Source of the DNA: Flavobacterium sp. Root935
GTDB taxonomy: Bacteria > Bacteroidota > Bacteroidia > Flavobacteriales > Flavobacteriaceae
Assembly (NCBI RefSeq): GCF_001429295.1
Contig: NZ_LMJL01000012.1
Span: 510,280-571,808 of the forward strand
Direction: 5' to 3'
Length of the DNA: 61,529 nucleotides
Shown here one piece after another: positions 24,740 through 33,929 of this stretch. The notes below the pieces were generated by a model. That model did no database searches. It was not told where the DNA came from and worked only from the letters and a program-made list of their open reading frames with translations. How positions within the stretch are numbered: the first letter of the stretch is position 1; each line of letters opens with the position of its first letter. Made by a program: the position numbers and the translations under genes.

Positions 24740-25174
24740 ATGGCTTACAATAAAAATGAATTAGTCCGATTTTTAGATGCTCAGAACAAATTGTATTTAA
24801 CAGCTCTAGACGAAATAAAAAAAGGCAAAAAAGAATCTCCATGGATGTGGTTTATCTTTCCACAAATAAAAGGAATGGGTTCAAGTGATACTTCTAAATT
24901 TTATGAAATTAAAAATGCCGACGAAGCAATTGCTTTTCTTGAACATCCAATTTTAGGTAAACATTTGGTTGAAATTACAGCCGAATTAATCAAAAAAGAA
25001 AAAGAAAAGGTAAACGATATATTCGGAAGTACTGATGCCGAAAGACTGCAATCCTCCATGACACTTTTTGCAAGTGTCCAAAATTCAGAACCTATCTTTC
25101 AAGAAGTTCTGCATAAATATTTTGATGGATCGTCTGATTTTCATACACTTCAGCTGTTGTACAATAACCTGTAA
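24740..25174 (+). CDS. DUF1810 family protein
   Basis: 144 residues, the full family length. The typical opening is RFLDAQNKLYLTALDEIKKG, followed by ESPWMWFIFPQIKGMGSSDTSKFYEI and FLEHPILGKHLVEI. The near-invariant WMWFIFPQ stretch makes the call safe. It is a small soluble protein of unknown function. It stands alone. Confidence 0.9.
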   Translation: MAYNKNELVRFLDAQNKLYLTALDEIKKGKKESPWMWFIFPQIKGMGSSDTSKFYEIKNADEAIAFLEHPILGKHLVEITAELIKKEKEKVNDIFGSTDAERLQSSMTLFASVQNSEPIFQEVLHKYFDGSSDFHTLQLLYNNL

Positions 25175-25227
25175 ATTGGTTGTATTTAAAGGCTTTGACT
25201 TTAAATTTGTATAAAAAATAACAGCTT

Positions 25228-25261
25228 TTTGGAATATTTAAAAATAAGATATCTATATTTG
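25228..25261 (+). promoter_or_regulatory. Promoter (-33 TTTG / -7 TATATTTG) of the ABC-2/TonB module
   Basis: TTTG at 25228-25231 and TATATTTG at 25254-25261 are 22 bases apart, matching the Bacteroidota promoter. The His/Cys-rich gene starts 63 bases after the -7 box. Confidence 0.7.
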
Positions 25262-25275
25262 CAACATTGTTGCAA
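25259..25275. promoter_or_regulatory. Perfect 7-3-7 palindrome at the transcription start (candidate operator)
   Basis: TTGCAACATTGTTGCAA is an exact dyad of 7 bases around 3. It overlaps the last bases of the -7 box and covers the predicted start of transcription, where a bound repressor would block RNA polymerase. The size and symmetry fit a Fur/Zur-family or MarR-type dimer; which one is unknown. Confidence 0.65.
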
Positions 25276-25324
25276 TTACTTATTTCAGTATTAGATACTT
25301 AGTTTTGCACAGAAATACCACTGA

Positions 25325-25675
25325 ATGAAAAGGAGAATCGTAGTTGTAAATTTCATAGCATCTTTTGCAGTATTGTGCGCAATGCTGTTTCAAACTGTGC
25401 ACTCTTATGAACATTTCTTTAGACAACTTTCAGAAAAACCTTGTCAGCATCATTCAAGTGCCAATCAGAAACAAATAACACACAGTCATTCTACTGATAC
25501 AAATTGTCATGTTTGTCATTTTTCTTTCAGCACATTTATTCCAAATGCTTTTCAGGCTGTAATTTTTCAAAAAACATATGTAGAAACTAAACTGGTATTT
25601 ACTTATACCAAATCAGTTTCAACATTATTCAAAGGAAGCTTATTTGCTTTACGAGCACCTCCTGCTCTATTTTAG
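25325..25675 (+). CDS. Small His/Cys-rich membrane or exported protein
   Basis: 116 residues, family not recognised. A hydrophobic N-terminal segment (VNFIASFAVLCAMLFQTVHS, ~8-27) acts as signal or anchor. It is followed by a region rich in His and Cys: CQHHSS, THSHSTDTNCHVCHF. The CxxC within a His cluster suggests binding of a soft or transition metal outside the inner membrane (inference). It is the first gene after a promoter with a palindromic operator, ahead of the ABC ATPase, TonB receptor and permeases. The small gene heading the CzcA operon (49688-50011) is similarly built. Confidence 0.7.
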   Translation: MKRRIVVVNFIASFAVLCAMLFQTVHSYEHFFRQLSEKPCQHHSSANQKQITHSHSTDTNCHVCHFSFSTFIPNAFQAVIFQKTYVETKLVFTYTKSVSTLFKGSLFALRAPPALF

Positions 25676-25885
25676 TTTACTAGTTTTATTTTATCGCGTC
25701 AAATCTTTGTTTTCAAATTAAAGATTAGTGCAAAGAGATCTTATTTGCTCCTTTCTCTATCTGCGCTTTCGCGAATAAACCGCTGTAAATTTCCCCTCAT
25801 TTAATACTATTCAGAATTCTAGCCTATTCCTATAGCTTAGAATGCTGTCATTTTCAAAATATATCCAAATCCAAATAATATAATT

Positions 25886-26581
25886 ATGCTTACAGCCGAA
25901 AATCTAACCAAAAAATATGGTGATTACACTGCTTTAAATGCTTTAAACTTAACTATTAAAGAAGGTGAAATATTTGCTCTTTTAGGGCAGAATGGCGCCG
26001 GAAAGACAACTACTATTAATTTATTTCTAGGGTTTATAGAACCTTCAGAAGGATCTTTAACTATCAATAATATTCCCGTTACATTAAACGCAAAAACTAC
26101 TAAAGAATTTGTCGCCTATATTCCAGAAACTGTAATGCTTTATCCGAATTTAACGGGTATAGAAAATCTTAAATTTTTCTCCTCGCTGGCAGGTTTCAAA
26201 TATTCAAAAGGTGAACTGGAATATTTTTTAAACAAAGCTGGACTTCAGACCAAAGCACACGACCAAAATCTCGGCGGCTATTCTAAAGGAATGCGTCAAA
26301 AAGTCGGAATTGCAATTGCAATTGCTAAAAAAGCTAAAGTGCTTTTATTGGACGAACCCACAAGTGGTTTAGATCCAAAAGCTTCTAATGAGTTTTCTCA
26401 AATTTTAAAAGAGCTTTCTACAGATGGAACGGCAATTTTGATGGCAACTCACGACATTTTCAGAGCGCGCGAAGTGGCGTCTCATATCGGAATTATGAAG
26501 CAGGGAAATCTAGTTACCGTAATTGAAGCATCAAAAATCTCTGCAAACGAATTGGAAGATTTGTATTTACAAACTGTTTAA
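25886..26581 (+). CDS. ABC-2-type transporter ATP-binding protein
   Basis: 231 residues, one ATPase domain. Walker A is GQNGAGKTT (~35-43), the signature is GGYSKGMRQKVG, Walker B is VLLLDEPTSGLDP and the H-loop is ATHD. The short C-terminus and sequence type match CcmA/NosF-type exporters of the ABC-2 group. The partner permeases are the two DUF3526 proteins downstream; a TonB receptor gene is inserted between ATPase and permeases. The 210-base gap before it, after the His/Cys-rich gene, holds nothing recognisable. Confidence 0.93.
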   Translation: MLTAENLTKKYGDYTALNALNLTIKEGEIFALLGQNGAGKTTTINLFLGFIEPSEGSLTINNIPVTLNAKTTKEFVAYIPETVMLYPNLTGIENLKFFSSLAGFKYSKGELEYFLNKAGLQTKAHDQNLGGYSKGMRQKVGIAIAIAKKAKVLLLDEPTSGLDPKASNEFSQILKELSTDGTAILMATHDIFRAREVASHIGIMKQGNLVTVIEASKISANELEDLYLQTV

Positions 26582-26611
26582 AAGGAAAAACCGATTTCCA
26601 TCTCGATAAAA

Positions 26612-28909
26612 ATGAAACATTTACTTTCCTTACTATTTTTAGTAAGCACTTTTTCTATTGTCCATTCGCAAAGCAATCAAAAAGTTAGAGACAGCATCAT
26701 TAAGGATTCTCTTGAACTGGAAACCAAGCGAAACGAATTGCAGACTGTTGAGATTGTAGGACGCTCAACGCGAAAATACAATAGCGACTACTCTTTTTCG
26801 GCAACCAAAACTGCTGCCTTAAATAAAGATATTCCGCAGTCTATTTCGACTATTACCAAAGAATTAATTGCCGATAAAGGAGCAATTTATCTTGCTGATG
26901 TAGTAAAAATGGCCAGCGGTGTAATTCCTGCCAGTTATTACAATCAATATACGATTCGCGGTATAAGTCAAAATGAAGAAGGACAGATTATAAACGGAAT
27001 GCGAACCAGACAATACTATTTTTTACAACCTTTAACTAGTAATATTGAAAGAGTTGAAATAATCAAAGGTCCGTCGAGTGCTACATTTTCTTCTGTCGAT
27101 CCTGGCGGAAGTATTAATATGGTGACCAAGAAACCTTTGGCAGTAGACCGAAAGGAAGTTAGCCTAACTGTTGGTAGCTTTAGTACTTTACGAGGAACAC
27201 TTGATTTTACAGGTCCGTTAAACGAATCTAAAACACTTTTGTATCGTGTCAACGGAGCGTATCAGGAAGCCAAATCATTTCGGGATTTAGTCAATAATAA
27301 GTCCTTTTTGATTTCTCCTTCTTTCAGTTATATTCCGAATGAAAAAACAGCTATCAATACTGAGCTGATTTTAAGCGACATGACTGGAGTTCTAGACCGC
27401 GGACAACCGATTTTTGGAGCTGTTGCAGGTAAAACCAATTTACATACAACGCCAATAAGTCTCAATCTAGGTGCCTCTGGAGATTATTTTAAATCGAAAG
27501 AAATGATTTTGATGACCAATTTTGCTCATAAATTCACATCAAAAATTGGTTTCAATGCTTCGTATATGAAACAAACCTGGACAGAAAACCTGCAAGAACA
27601 TCGTACCACCAATGGTTTTGCTGTAGACATGAACAATCAGCCAGTTACGAGTCTTGCCATGATGCAGTTTGTGCAGCGCCAGCAATATTGGGATATCGAT
27701 AATCTAAGCGCTTATTTAAATTTTGATTTTAAAACAGGCAAACTCAATCATAAACTATTAACTGGTTACGATTTAAGCAGCTGGAACAAGAACATCGGCG
27801 GCGGGCAAAATGCTGCGAGAGGTTATTTATTAAATGACGGAACTGTGGCGAGTACTTTTGTTCCTGCAAATGCATCAAATTATCAAACTGTAACTGTAAA
27901 CGGTATCGTGCTACCCAAACCAAACGTCAATTTCTTTGATTTAAACAATCCTTCTTACGCTTTAAGAAATACGCAGGATTATGTTTTAAATGTTCGTACA
28001 GCGCTTCCGTCTGCACTTACAACAACAAACGCAATTTACATTCAAGATCAGATTCAATGGAAAAAATTTACTTTTTTATTGGGAATAAGAAACGAATGGT
28101 TCGAAGATATTACCAATTATGAAACCAACAACGAGATAAAGGTTAAAAAATCTGCATTACTGCCTAGAATTGGCGTTACGTATGCTGTTAATAATGCTAT
28201 TAATCTATACACCACTTACTTGGAGGGTTATCAGCCTCAGTCCAATACAACTACTTTAATGCCTCAGACAGGAAGTTTACCTGCGGGAAGTCTCTTCAAA
28301 CCTTTGGAAAGTGATTTAAAAGAGGTTGGTCTAAAAGCTGTTTTCTTCAATAATACCGTAAGTTTTAATGCTGCTGTTTACGAAATCAATCAGCGTAATA
28401 TATTAATGAACGCCAATGATCCTGCTAACCCAGATTTATTGGTAACGAGAGGTTCTGAAAGAAGCCGTGGTTTTGAATGTGATTTGGCTGGATATATTAC
28501 TCCAGACTGGCAGATTAATGCTTCATACAGTTACATTGATGCCGAAATTACAAATGATGCTAATGCCTCATTAATTGGACAGCGAAAGCAGAATACGCCA
28601 AAAAACAGCGCCAATCTTTGGACACGCTATAATTTTGCTTCTGACTCTGCTCTGGATGATTTCGGAATTGGTTTAGGAATGCAGTATCAAAGCAGTAAAG
28701 TGCCTTGGTTTACAAGAGATTTTACTCTTCCAGATTTCACCATTTTTGATGCTGCTCTTTATTACAAACCAAATAATAGTAATATGCAGATTGCTGTAAA
28801 CGCAGGCAATCTTTTGAATAAAACCTATTGGCTGGGCGCGCAGAATTACCTGCGTTTGTTTCCGGGAAGTCCCAGAAACGTGAGCCTAACCGTAACTTAT
28901 AAATTTTAA
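26612..28909 (+). CDS. TonB-dependent siderophore-type receptor
   Basis: 765 residues. Signal peptide ~1-19 (LLFLVSTFSIVHSQ). There is no CarboxypepD domain, but a short linker with VEIVGRS as TonB box. The plug is ~65-190 (IPQSISTITKELI, VEIIKGPSSATFSSVDPGG, SINMVTKKPL) and the barrel ends VSLTVTYKF. It is of the siderophore-receptor class (TIGR01783 pattern). It starts 30 bases after the ATPase gene and ends 5 bases before the first permease, so it is firmly within the ABC-2 operon. That arrangement suggests import and export of the same compound or metal complex (inference). Confidence 0.92.
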   Translation: MKHLLSLLFLVSTFSIVHSQSNQKVRDSIIKDSLELETKRNELQTVEIVGRSTRKYNSDYSFSATKTAALNKDIPQSISTITKELIADKGAIYLADVVKMASGVIPASYYNQYTIRGISQNEEGQIINGMRTRQYYFLQPLTSNIERVEIIKGPSSATFSSVDPGGSINMVTKKPLAVDRKEVSLTVGSFSTLRGTLDFTGPLNESKTLLYRVNGAYQEAKSFRDLVNNKSFLISPSFSYIPNEKTAINTELILSDMTGVLDRGQPIFGAVAGKTNLHTTPISLNLGASGDYFKSKEMILMTNFAHKFTSKIGFNASYMKQTWTENLQEHRTTNGFAVDMNNQPVTSLAMMQFVQRQQYWDIDNLSAYLNFDFKTGKLNHKLLTGYDLSSWNKNIGGGQNAARGYLLNDGTVASTFVPANASNYQTVTVNGIVLPKPNVNFFDLNNPSYALRNTQDYVLNVRTALPSALTTTNAIYIQDQIQWKKFTFLLGIRNEWFEDITNYETNNEIKVKKSALLPRIGVTYAVNNAINLYTTYLEGYQPQSNTTTLMPQTGSLPAGSLFKPLESDLKEVGLKAVFFNNTVSFNAAVYEINQRNILMNANDPANPDLLVTRGSERSRGFECDLAGYITPDWQINASYSYIDAEITNDANASLIGQRKQNTPKNSANLWTRYNFASDSALDDFGIGLGMQYQSSKVPWFTRDFTLPDFTIFDAALYYKPNNSNMQIAVNAGNLLNKTYWLGAQNYLRLFPGSPRNVSLTVTYKF

Positions 28910-28914
28910 TTTAT

Positions 28915-30366
28915 ATGAAATTACTTCACACAGAACTCCTTATAGCCAGACATTTTAAAAACTCGATTTTTAAAAATCAGGCAGTTTATATTATTACCAT
29001 TTTTATTGGAATTTTGCTCTTATATGTCGCATTCACGGGCTGGGACAATTATAAGAGTCAAAACGAAACCAGCGAAAAATATCAGCATGAATCTCGAGAA
29101 GACTGGTTGAAAAATCCAGATAAGAATCCGCATAGAATGGCGCATTATGGAAACTTTGCTTTTAGAAAAAGCACCCCATTGAGCGTTTTCGAATTTGGAA
29201 TGGAACCTTTTTTTGGAAATGCAATTTTCTTGGAAGCCCACAAACAAAATACAGCCAATTTCTCTGAAGCTGGATTTTCGAACAGTATGCTCCGTTTTGG
29301 CGAAATCAGTATTGCAATGGTGCTTCAGGTTTTGTTACCGCTGCTTATTTTTTTCCTCGGATTTAATGCTGTTGCATACGAACGTGAAAACGGAACTTTA
29401 AAAATCCTTTTAACGCAGGGAATCAGTTGGAAACAGCTTCTTATTGGAAAAACGTTAGGAATTGCAAGTGTCATTATGATGCTTTTTGTTCCAACTATTA
29501 TTGTTTTGGTTTTGGTCTGGCTTTTTCTACAAGACTTCGTCGTTACGACAGACGAGACCGTAAAAATGCTTTTATTTGTTCTTTTTCATTTGGCTTATCT
29601 CCTTTTCATCTGTGTTATTGCGGTTTTAATTTCGGCAGTAAGCAAAACATCTAAAAAAGCTTTGATCACACTTATTGGAATTTGGCTTCTTTTTACCATT
29701 ATTCTGCCAAGAACAACGCAGGCAATTGGGGCATATATTTACGAAGCGCCTTCTAAGATCCAATTTAACAGCGATATCGAAAAAGATATTTTGAAGCAGG
29801 GAGACAGCCATAATCCGAATGATCCGCATTATAAAGCCATAAAAGATTCACTGCTTCGCGCTTACAAAGTCGATTCTGTGCAAAAACTTCCCTTTAATTA
29901 CTCTGGTTATATTATGACAGAAGGAGAAAAAATTAGTTCCAGAATTTACAATGAGCATTTAGCCGAGCTTTTAAAAATTTACAAAAAGCAGAATAGCTTT
30001 TCAAAGGCAGTTTCCTTTTTGAATCCGTATATCGCGATGAAAAACTTATCGATGGGTTTATCCAATACTGATTACGAATCGTATGTAGATTTTCAAAAAC
30101 AAGCCGAAGATTATCGTTATGCAATGGCGCAGAAAATGAATGGACTTCAGATTAAATACATCAGCAATAAAAAACCTGGACCAAATGATAAACCGCTTAC
30201 GATTGGTAAAGAACATTGGGCCGATGTAGAAGAATTTCACTACGAACCTAAAAAAATCGGAACGGTTCTTAAAAACGAAATTATCTCGATTATTTCAATT
30301 ATTCTCTGGATTTCACTGCTTTTCATTTTAGTTCGAATTGCATCCAAAAAACTTAAAGCCATTTAA
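28915..30366 (+). CDS. ABC-2 permease with DUF3526-type periplasmic domain
   Basis: 483 residues. One membrane segment near the N-terminus (AVYIITIFIGILLLYVAFTG), then a periplasmic segment, then a cluster of membrane helices from ~140 beginning with VLLPLLIFFLGFNAVAYERENGTLKILLTQG, and a large second periplasmic region (~270-455) before the last helix. YERENGTLKILLTQG is the characteristic coupling region of ABC-2/NosY-like permeases. It starts 5 bases after the receptor gene and abuts the second permease. Confidence 0.85.
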   Translation: MKLLHTELLIARHFKNSIFKNQAVYIITIFIGILLLYVAFTGWDNYKSQNETSEKYQHESREDWLKNPDKNPHRMAHYGNFAFRKSTPLSVFEFGMEPFFGNAIFLEAHKQNTANFSEAGFSNSMLRFGEISIAMVLQVLLPLLIFFLGFNAVAYERENGTLKILLTQGISWKQLLIGKTLGIASVIMMLFVPTIIVLVLVWLFLQDFVVTTDETVKMLLFVLFHLAYLLFICVIAVLISAVSKTSKKALITLIGIWLLFTIILPRTTQAIGAYIYEAPSKIQFNSDIEKDILKQGDSHNPNDPHYKAIKDSLLRAYKVDSVQKLPFNYSGYIMTEGEKISSRIYNEHLAELLKIYKKQNSFSKAVSFLNPYIAMKNLSMGLSNTDYESYVDFQKQAEDYRYAMAQKMNGLQIKYISNKKPGPNDKPLTIGKEHWADVEEFHYEPKKIGTVLKNEIISIISIILWISLLFILVRIASKKLKAI

Positions 30367-30367
30367 T

Positions 30368-31714
30368 ATGTTAGTATTATTATATAAAAATTTCATTCGG
30401 TCAAAAGGAACCAAAATAGGGCTGCTTTTCTTGTTGTGCATTGGTTTTATAAGTCTTTTAATTGGAAAACAATTTCAGGAAAAACAGCAGAGTAATATTG
30501 AAGAAGCTGCTGTTTATCAGAAAGAACATATCGCCAGAAATGCCGCATTTCATAAAGATGAAATCGGACTTTTATTGTATTACATCAAATTCTCCTTAGT
30601 CAATAAAACGCTGCCTATAAACAGTTTAGCAATCGGACAACGCGATGTAAATCCTTCAATTCAAAGTGTTACGATTCGCGGTTTAGAAGGTCAGAAATAC
30701 GATTCAGAACTCAATAACCCGAATAATCTTCTGGCAGGAAATATCGATTTCAGTTTTGTGATGATTTATCTTTTTCCGCTTTTAATAATTTCCTTTTCGT
30801 ACAATCTTATTTCAGAAGAAAAAGAAAGCGGAACTTGGAAAATTGTAGCAACGCAAAGTCAGAATACATTCATTTACATTCTACAGTTATTTTACGTTAG
30901 AATTTTGAGTTTAATCGCATTGTTTACTATTTTACTTTTGACAGCTGTTTTATTCTTGAATATTCCACTGGATCAGACTTTTATCCTCTTTTACGGACTA
31001 GGGATTCTGTATATTTTATTTTGGTTTTCGGTATGCTTTTTTATTGTTTCACTTCAAAAAAATTCTAATTTTAATGCTGTTTTATTATTGACGGTCTGGT
31101 TGTTTTTAATAATCATTGTTCCTGCTGGAATTAATGCTTACATCGTTAATCAATACAAAGTTCCAGAAGCTTTAGAACTGACTTTGAAACAGCGAAATGC
31201 ATATCACGAAAAATGGGACATGGATAAAAATGAGACTGTGGAGAAATTTTACAAACATTACCCGCAGTTTAAAAGTTATGTTTTACCAGAAAAAGAATTC
31301 AGCTGGCTTTGGTACTACGCGATGCAGCAAATGGGCGACGATGAGTCGGCAGCAGAATCCGGCGAATTGGAAACCAAATTACAGCAGCGAAACCTTGCCA
31401 GTCAGAGAATTGCACAATTTATACCCACGCTTCATACGCAGCTGCAGCTAAACGAAATCGCCCACGCCGATTTAGGAAATCAGCTTTTATTTTTGAAAGA
31501 AACGAAGCATTTTCATGAAAAAATGAGATTGTATTTTTATCCAAAAATATTCTCAGAAGCTCCCGTAAATGCTGAAAAATGGGATAAGTTTAAAGTCGAA
31601 ACGTTTAATGATCCAACTAAAATAAGTTTCGTAAAAGCGTTTTTACCATTACTGCTTTTCAATTTAGTTTTGATTGGTTTTGGATGGAGGAATTTTAAAC
31701 GTGAAGCAATTTAA
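30368..31714 (+). CDS. Second ABC-2 permease, DUF3526-type
   Basis: 448 residues from the ATG at 30368, one base after the stop of the first permease. An upstream in-frame ATG at 30338 lies within that gene and is less likely. The layout matches its partner: N-terminal helix (KIGLLFLLCIGFISLLIG), a periplasmic part, EEKESGTWKIVATQSQNTF as coupling region, several helices, a large periplasmic loop, and a last helix. The two permeases probably form a heterodimer with the ATPase at 25886. Confidence 0.84.
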   Translation: MLVLLYKNFIRSKGTKIGLLFLLCIGFISLLIGKQFQEKQQSNIEEAAVYQKEHIARNAAFHKDEIGLLLYYIKFSLVNKTLPINSLAIGQRDVNPSIQSVTIRGLEGQKYDSELNNPNNLLAGNIDFSFVMIYLFPLLIISFSYNLISEEKESGTWKIVATQSQNTFIYILQLFYVRILSLIALFTILLLTAVLFLNIPLDQTFILFYGLGILYILFWFSVCFFIVSLQKNSNFNAVLLLTVWLFLIIIVPAGINAYIVNQYKVPEALELTLKQRNAYHEKWDMDKNETVEKFYKHYPQFKSYVLPEKEFSWLWYYAMQQMGDDESAAESGELETKLQQRNLASQRIAQFIPTLHTQLQLNEIAHADLGNQLLFLKETKHFHEKMRLYFYPKIFSEAPVNAEKWDKFKVETFNDPTKISFVKAFLPLLLFNLVLIGFGWRNFKREAI

Positions 31715-31737
31715 TTTTTTTAACCGCATAATTTCAC

Positions 31738-31890
31738 CGCAAAGAACGCTAAGATTTACGCAATCCCGAAGCCTCGGGACGCTAAGTTTTTAGCTTTGGA
31801 TAGGTAAAACGTTTTAAACCACAGAGAACACAGAGGTTTTACACAGAGTTCGCAAAGGTCTTACAAAGCTTTGCGAACTTTGTGTTTTAA
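31738..31890. repeat. CGCAAAG-type repeat cluster with two hairpins
   Basis: The gap between the permease and the sigma factor (31715-32145) holds no gene but several repeats. A 26-base element at 31738-31763 (CGCAAAGAACRCTAAG...) recurs with two mismatches, inverted, at 46444-46469. The hairpin TCCCGAAGCCTCGGGA is at 31764-31779. Arms 31842-31857 and 31869-31884 pair over 16 bases with one mismatch (GTTCGCAAAG facing CTTTGCGAAC). Any of these may end the ABC-2 operon transcript. Confidence 0.8.
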
Positions 31891-32065
31891 TAAAACTCAG
31901 CATGTCAAAAAATCTTTGCGCTCTTTGCGTTAAAAATATCAGCCTATCAAACAATTTTGCATTAGAAAAACACAAGCAAATTCTTGTTTCTAAACCTATT
32001 CTGAATAAAATTTCTGCAAACAATCAATAATTTTATTTTATTTAGAATTAATATAAATAAACTTT

Positions 32066-32073
32066 TATATTTG
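32066..32073 (+). promoter_or_regulatory. -7 box upstream of the ECF sigma gene
   Basis: TATATTTG matches TAnnTTTG exactly, 72 bases before the preferred ATG. No TTG lies at the usual -33 distance, so a housekeeping promoter is only tentative. Confidence 0.4.
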
Positions 32074-32145
32074 CCGCTTTCTGAGCAAATCTGAGTAGTT
32101 TTTAAAATTTACTTAATATTGCTTATCCTAAGTAAATTTCGTTTC

Positions 32146-32745
32146 ATGAACCACAATAACAGTTTCGAATTAAATCTCTTCAAATCCTTTAAGGAAGGAG
32201 ACGAAACTGCATTTAAGTTTTTTTACGATAAATATTTTAGGAGAATCCAATCTTTCAGCGTTCAGTTTATTTACGATCAGGACGAAGCTGAAAACCTTGC
32301 TCAAGAAGCCTTACTACACTTATGGCAAAATAGAGAAAACGTAGAATCTATTAACGGCATTCAAGCTTTCTTATTTACCTACGCCAAATCAAAATGTCTG
32401 AATTTAATCCGTCACAATAAAGTGAAGGACAAATTTAAGAATGACCTGCTTAACCACAAAGAACGAGAATTGGATATTGAGGTTTTAAATTCAATTCAGT
32501 TCGACACACTAGAATTAACAGAATTGGAGCGCATTATTCAGGAATCGATTAACGAATTACCGCCCAAAACCCGCGAAGTTTTTATAAAAAAACGCTTTGA
32601 GAATAAAAAAAATGCAGAAATAGCCGAAGAAATGAATGTTAGCTTAAAAGCTGTAGAAGCCCATATGACAAAGGCTTTGAAGATTTTAAAAACAAAATTA
32701 TCCGACTATTTATTTCTAATTTTTATCCTTATTTATAATAATTAA
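32146..32745 (+). CDS. ECF RNA polymerase sigma factor (FecI-like)
   Basis: 199 residues from the second ATG. Sigma region 2 covers ~12-80 (GDETAFKFFYDKYFRRI, DQDEAENLAQEALLHLW). Region 4 covers ~130-185 (LPPKTREVFIKKRFENKKN, IAEEMNVSLKAVEAHMTKAL). It is the Bacteroidota FecI type that pairs with a FecR anti-sigma and an STN-bearing SusC receptor, all three of which follow here in order. It should direct transcription of the SusC-SusD module when the receptor is occupied. Confidence 0.93.
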   Translation: MNHNNSFELNLFKSFKEGDETAFKFFYDKYFRRIQSFSVQFIYDQDEAENLAQEALLHLWQNRENVESINGIQAFLFTYAKSKCLNLIRHNKVKDKFKNDLLNHKERELDIEVLNSIQFDTLELTELERIIQESINELPPKTREVFIKKRFENKKNAEIAEEMNVSLKAVEAHMTKALKILKTKLSDYLFLIFILIYNN

Positions 32746-32812
32746 GAATAAAAGGTAGGGTATTTTAATTCTGAGGTGTACTAACTATAGCGACAAGTTT
32801 AAAAACGCATTT

Positions 32813-33922
32813 ATGACATCGGAACTAATTTATAAATACTTATCTAATGAAGCTTCAGAACAAGAAGTTCAAGAACTTTTTGATTGGATTGATGCTTCAG
32901 AAGAAAACAAAAGTCAATTTATAACTTTAAAAAAGACTTGGACTTTAACAGCAATTAGTGGAACTATTTCACCTAATACTGCTTCCGTAATGGCATTGAA
33001 ACCAAAAAACAATGCAAGAAAGTATTTTAGATACGCGGCCGTTCTTGTCGTTTTAATTGGTTTAGCAGGGCTTGCTTTTTATTTTAATGAAAGAACAACA
33101 GCTTCTAAAGAAATTGTTCTGGAATTAAGCGATGGAAGTTTTGAATATTTCACTCAGAAAAATGAGAATAATTTAGTCAATAGTAAAGGCGAATTAATCG
33201 CTCGAAAATTTTCAGACCGAATTATTTATTTCGGAAAAGTTCTTGATAAGGAAGTTTCTTACCATACCCTTACAGTTCCTTATGGCAAAAGATTTAAGCT
33301 TACACTTTCAGATGGTACGTTTGTGAGTTTGAATTCTGGAACTACTTTGCGTTATCCGGAGCAATTTGGAATAAATGGAAAAAGAAATGTTTATTTAACT
33401 GGTGAAGCCTTTTTTGAGGTTGCCAAAGACAAACAGCATCCATTTATAGTGCATTCTGATGAAGTTGATATTGAAGTTCTCGGAACAAAATTTAATGTGA
33501 GTGCATATCCTGAAGACAAAACTGTGAGTAGTGTTTTGGTTGAAGGAAGTATTCAAATGTCTGAAAAAGACAATCCTTTAAATGCCGTTTTGCTTAAGCC
33601 GTCCCAAATGGCAGTGTGGCAGAATGAGTCGCAAAAAATCATAACACAAACAGTTGACACAGCTGTTTATGAAGCTTGGACTCAAGGCGAACTTGTATTT
33701 CAAAATACCCCATTTTCTACTATTGCAAAAATTATCGAACGTACTTATGACGTTGAAATTATCAACGAAAATACTGTTTTGGCCAAACAGAGTTTTACAG
33801 GTTCAATAAAAATCAGTGAGTCTAGTGTCGCCAATATTTTAGAGCTTCTAAAACGTGACACGCCATTCAATTATTCTATTAAACAAAACACCATAACCAT
33901 AACACCAATTTTCCATAACTAA
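32813..33922 (+). CDS. FecR-type anti-sigma factor
   Basis: 369 residues. The cytoplasmic N-terminus (~1-60) begins LIYKYLSNEASEQEVQELFDW, as in sigma-binding FecR tails. One membrane helix (YAAVLVVLIGLAGLAFYF) lies at ~72-90. The periplasmic FecR domain covers ~155-255 (VPYGKRFKLTLSDGTFVSLN, YLTGEAFFEVAKD, VLGTKFNVSAY). A DUF4974 domain closes the protein from ~295 (FQNTPFSTIAKIIERTYDV). It carries the signal from the receptor's STN domain to the sigma factor. It lies 67 bases after the sigma gene and 7 before susC. Confidence 0.93.
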   Translation: MTSELIYKYLSNEASEQEVQELFDWIDASEENKSQFITLKKTWTLTAISGTISPNTASVMALKPKNNARKYFRYAAVLVVLIGLAGLAFYFNERTTASKEIVLELSDGSFEYFTQKNENNLVNSKGELIARKFSDRIIYFGKVLDKEVSYHTLTVPYGKRFKLTLSDGTFVSLNSGTTLRYPEQFGINGKRNVYLTGEAFFEVAKDKQHPFIVHSDEVDIEVLGTKFNVSAYPEDKTVSSVLVEGSIQMSEKDNPLNAVLLKPSQMAVWQNESQKIITQTVDTAVYEAWTQGELVFQNTPFSTIAKIIERTYDVEIINENTVLAKQSFTGSIKISESSVANILELLKRDTPFNYSIKQNTITITPIFHN

Positions 33923-33929
33923 ATAAAAC

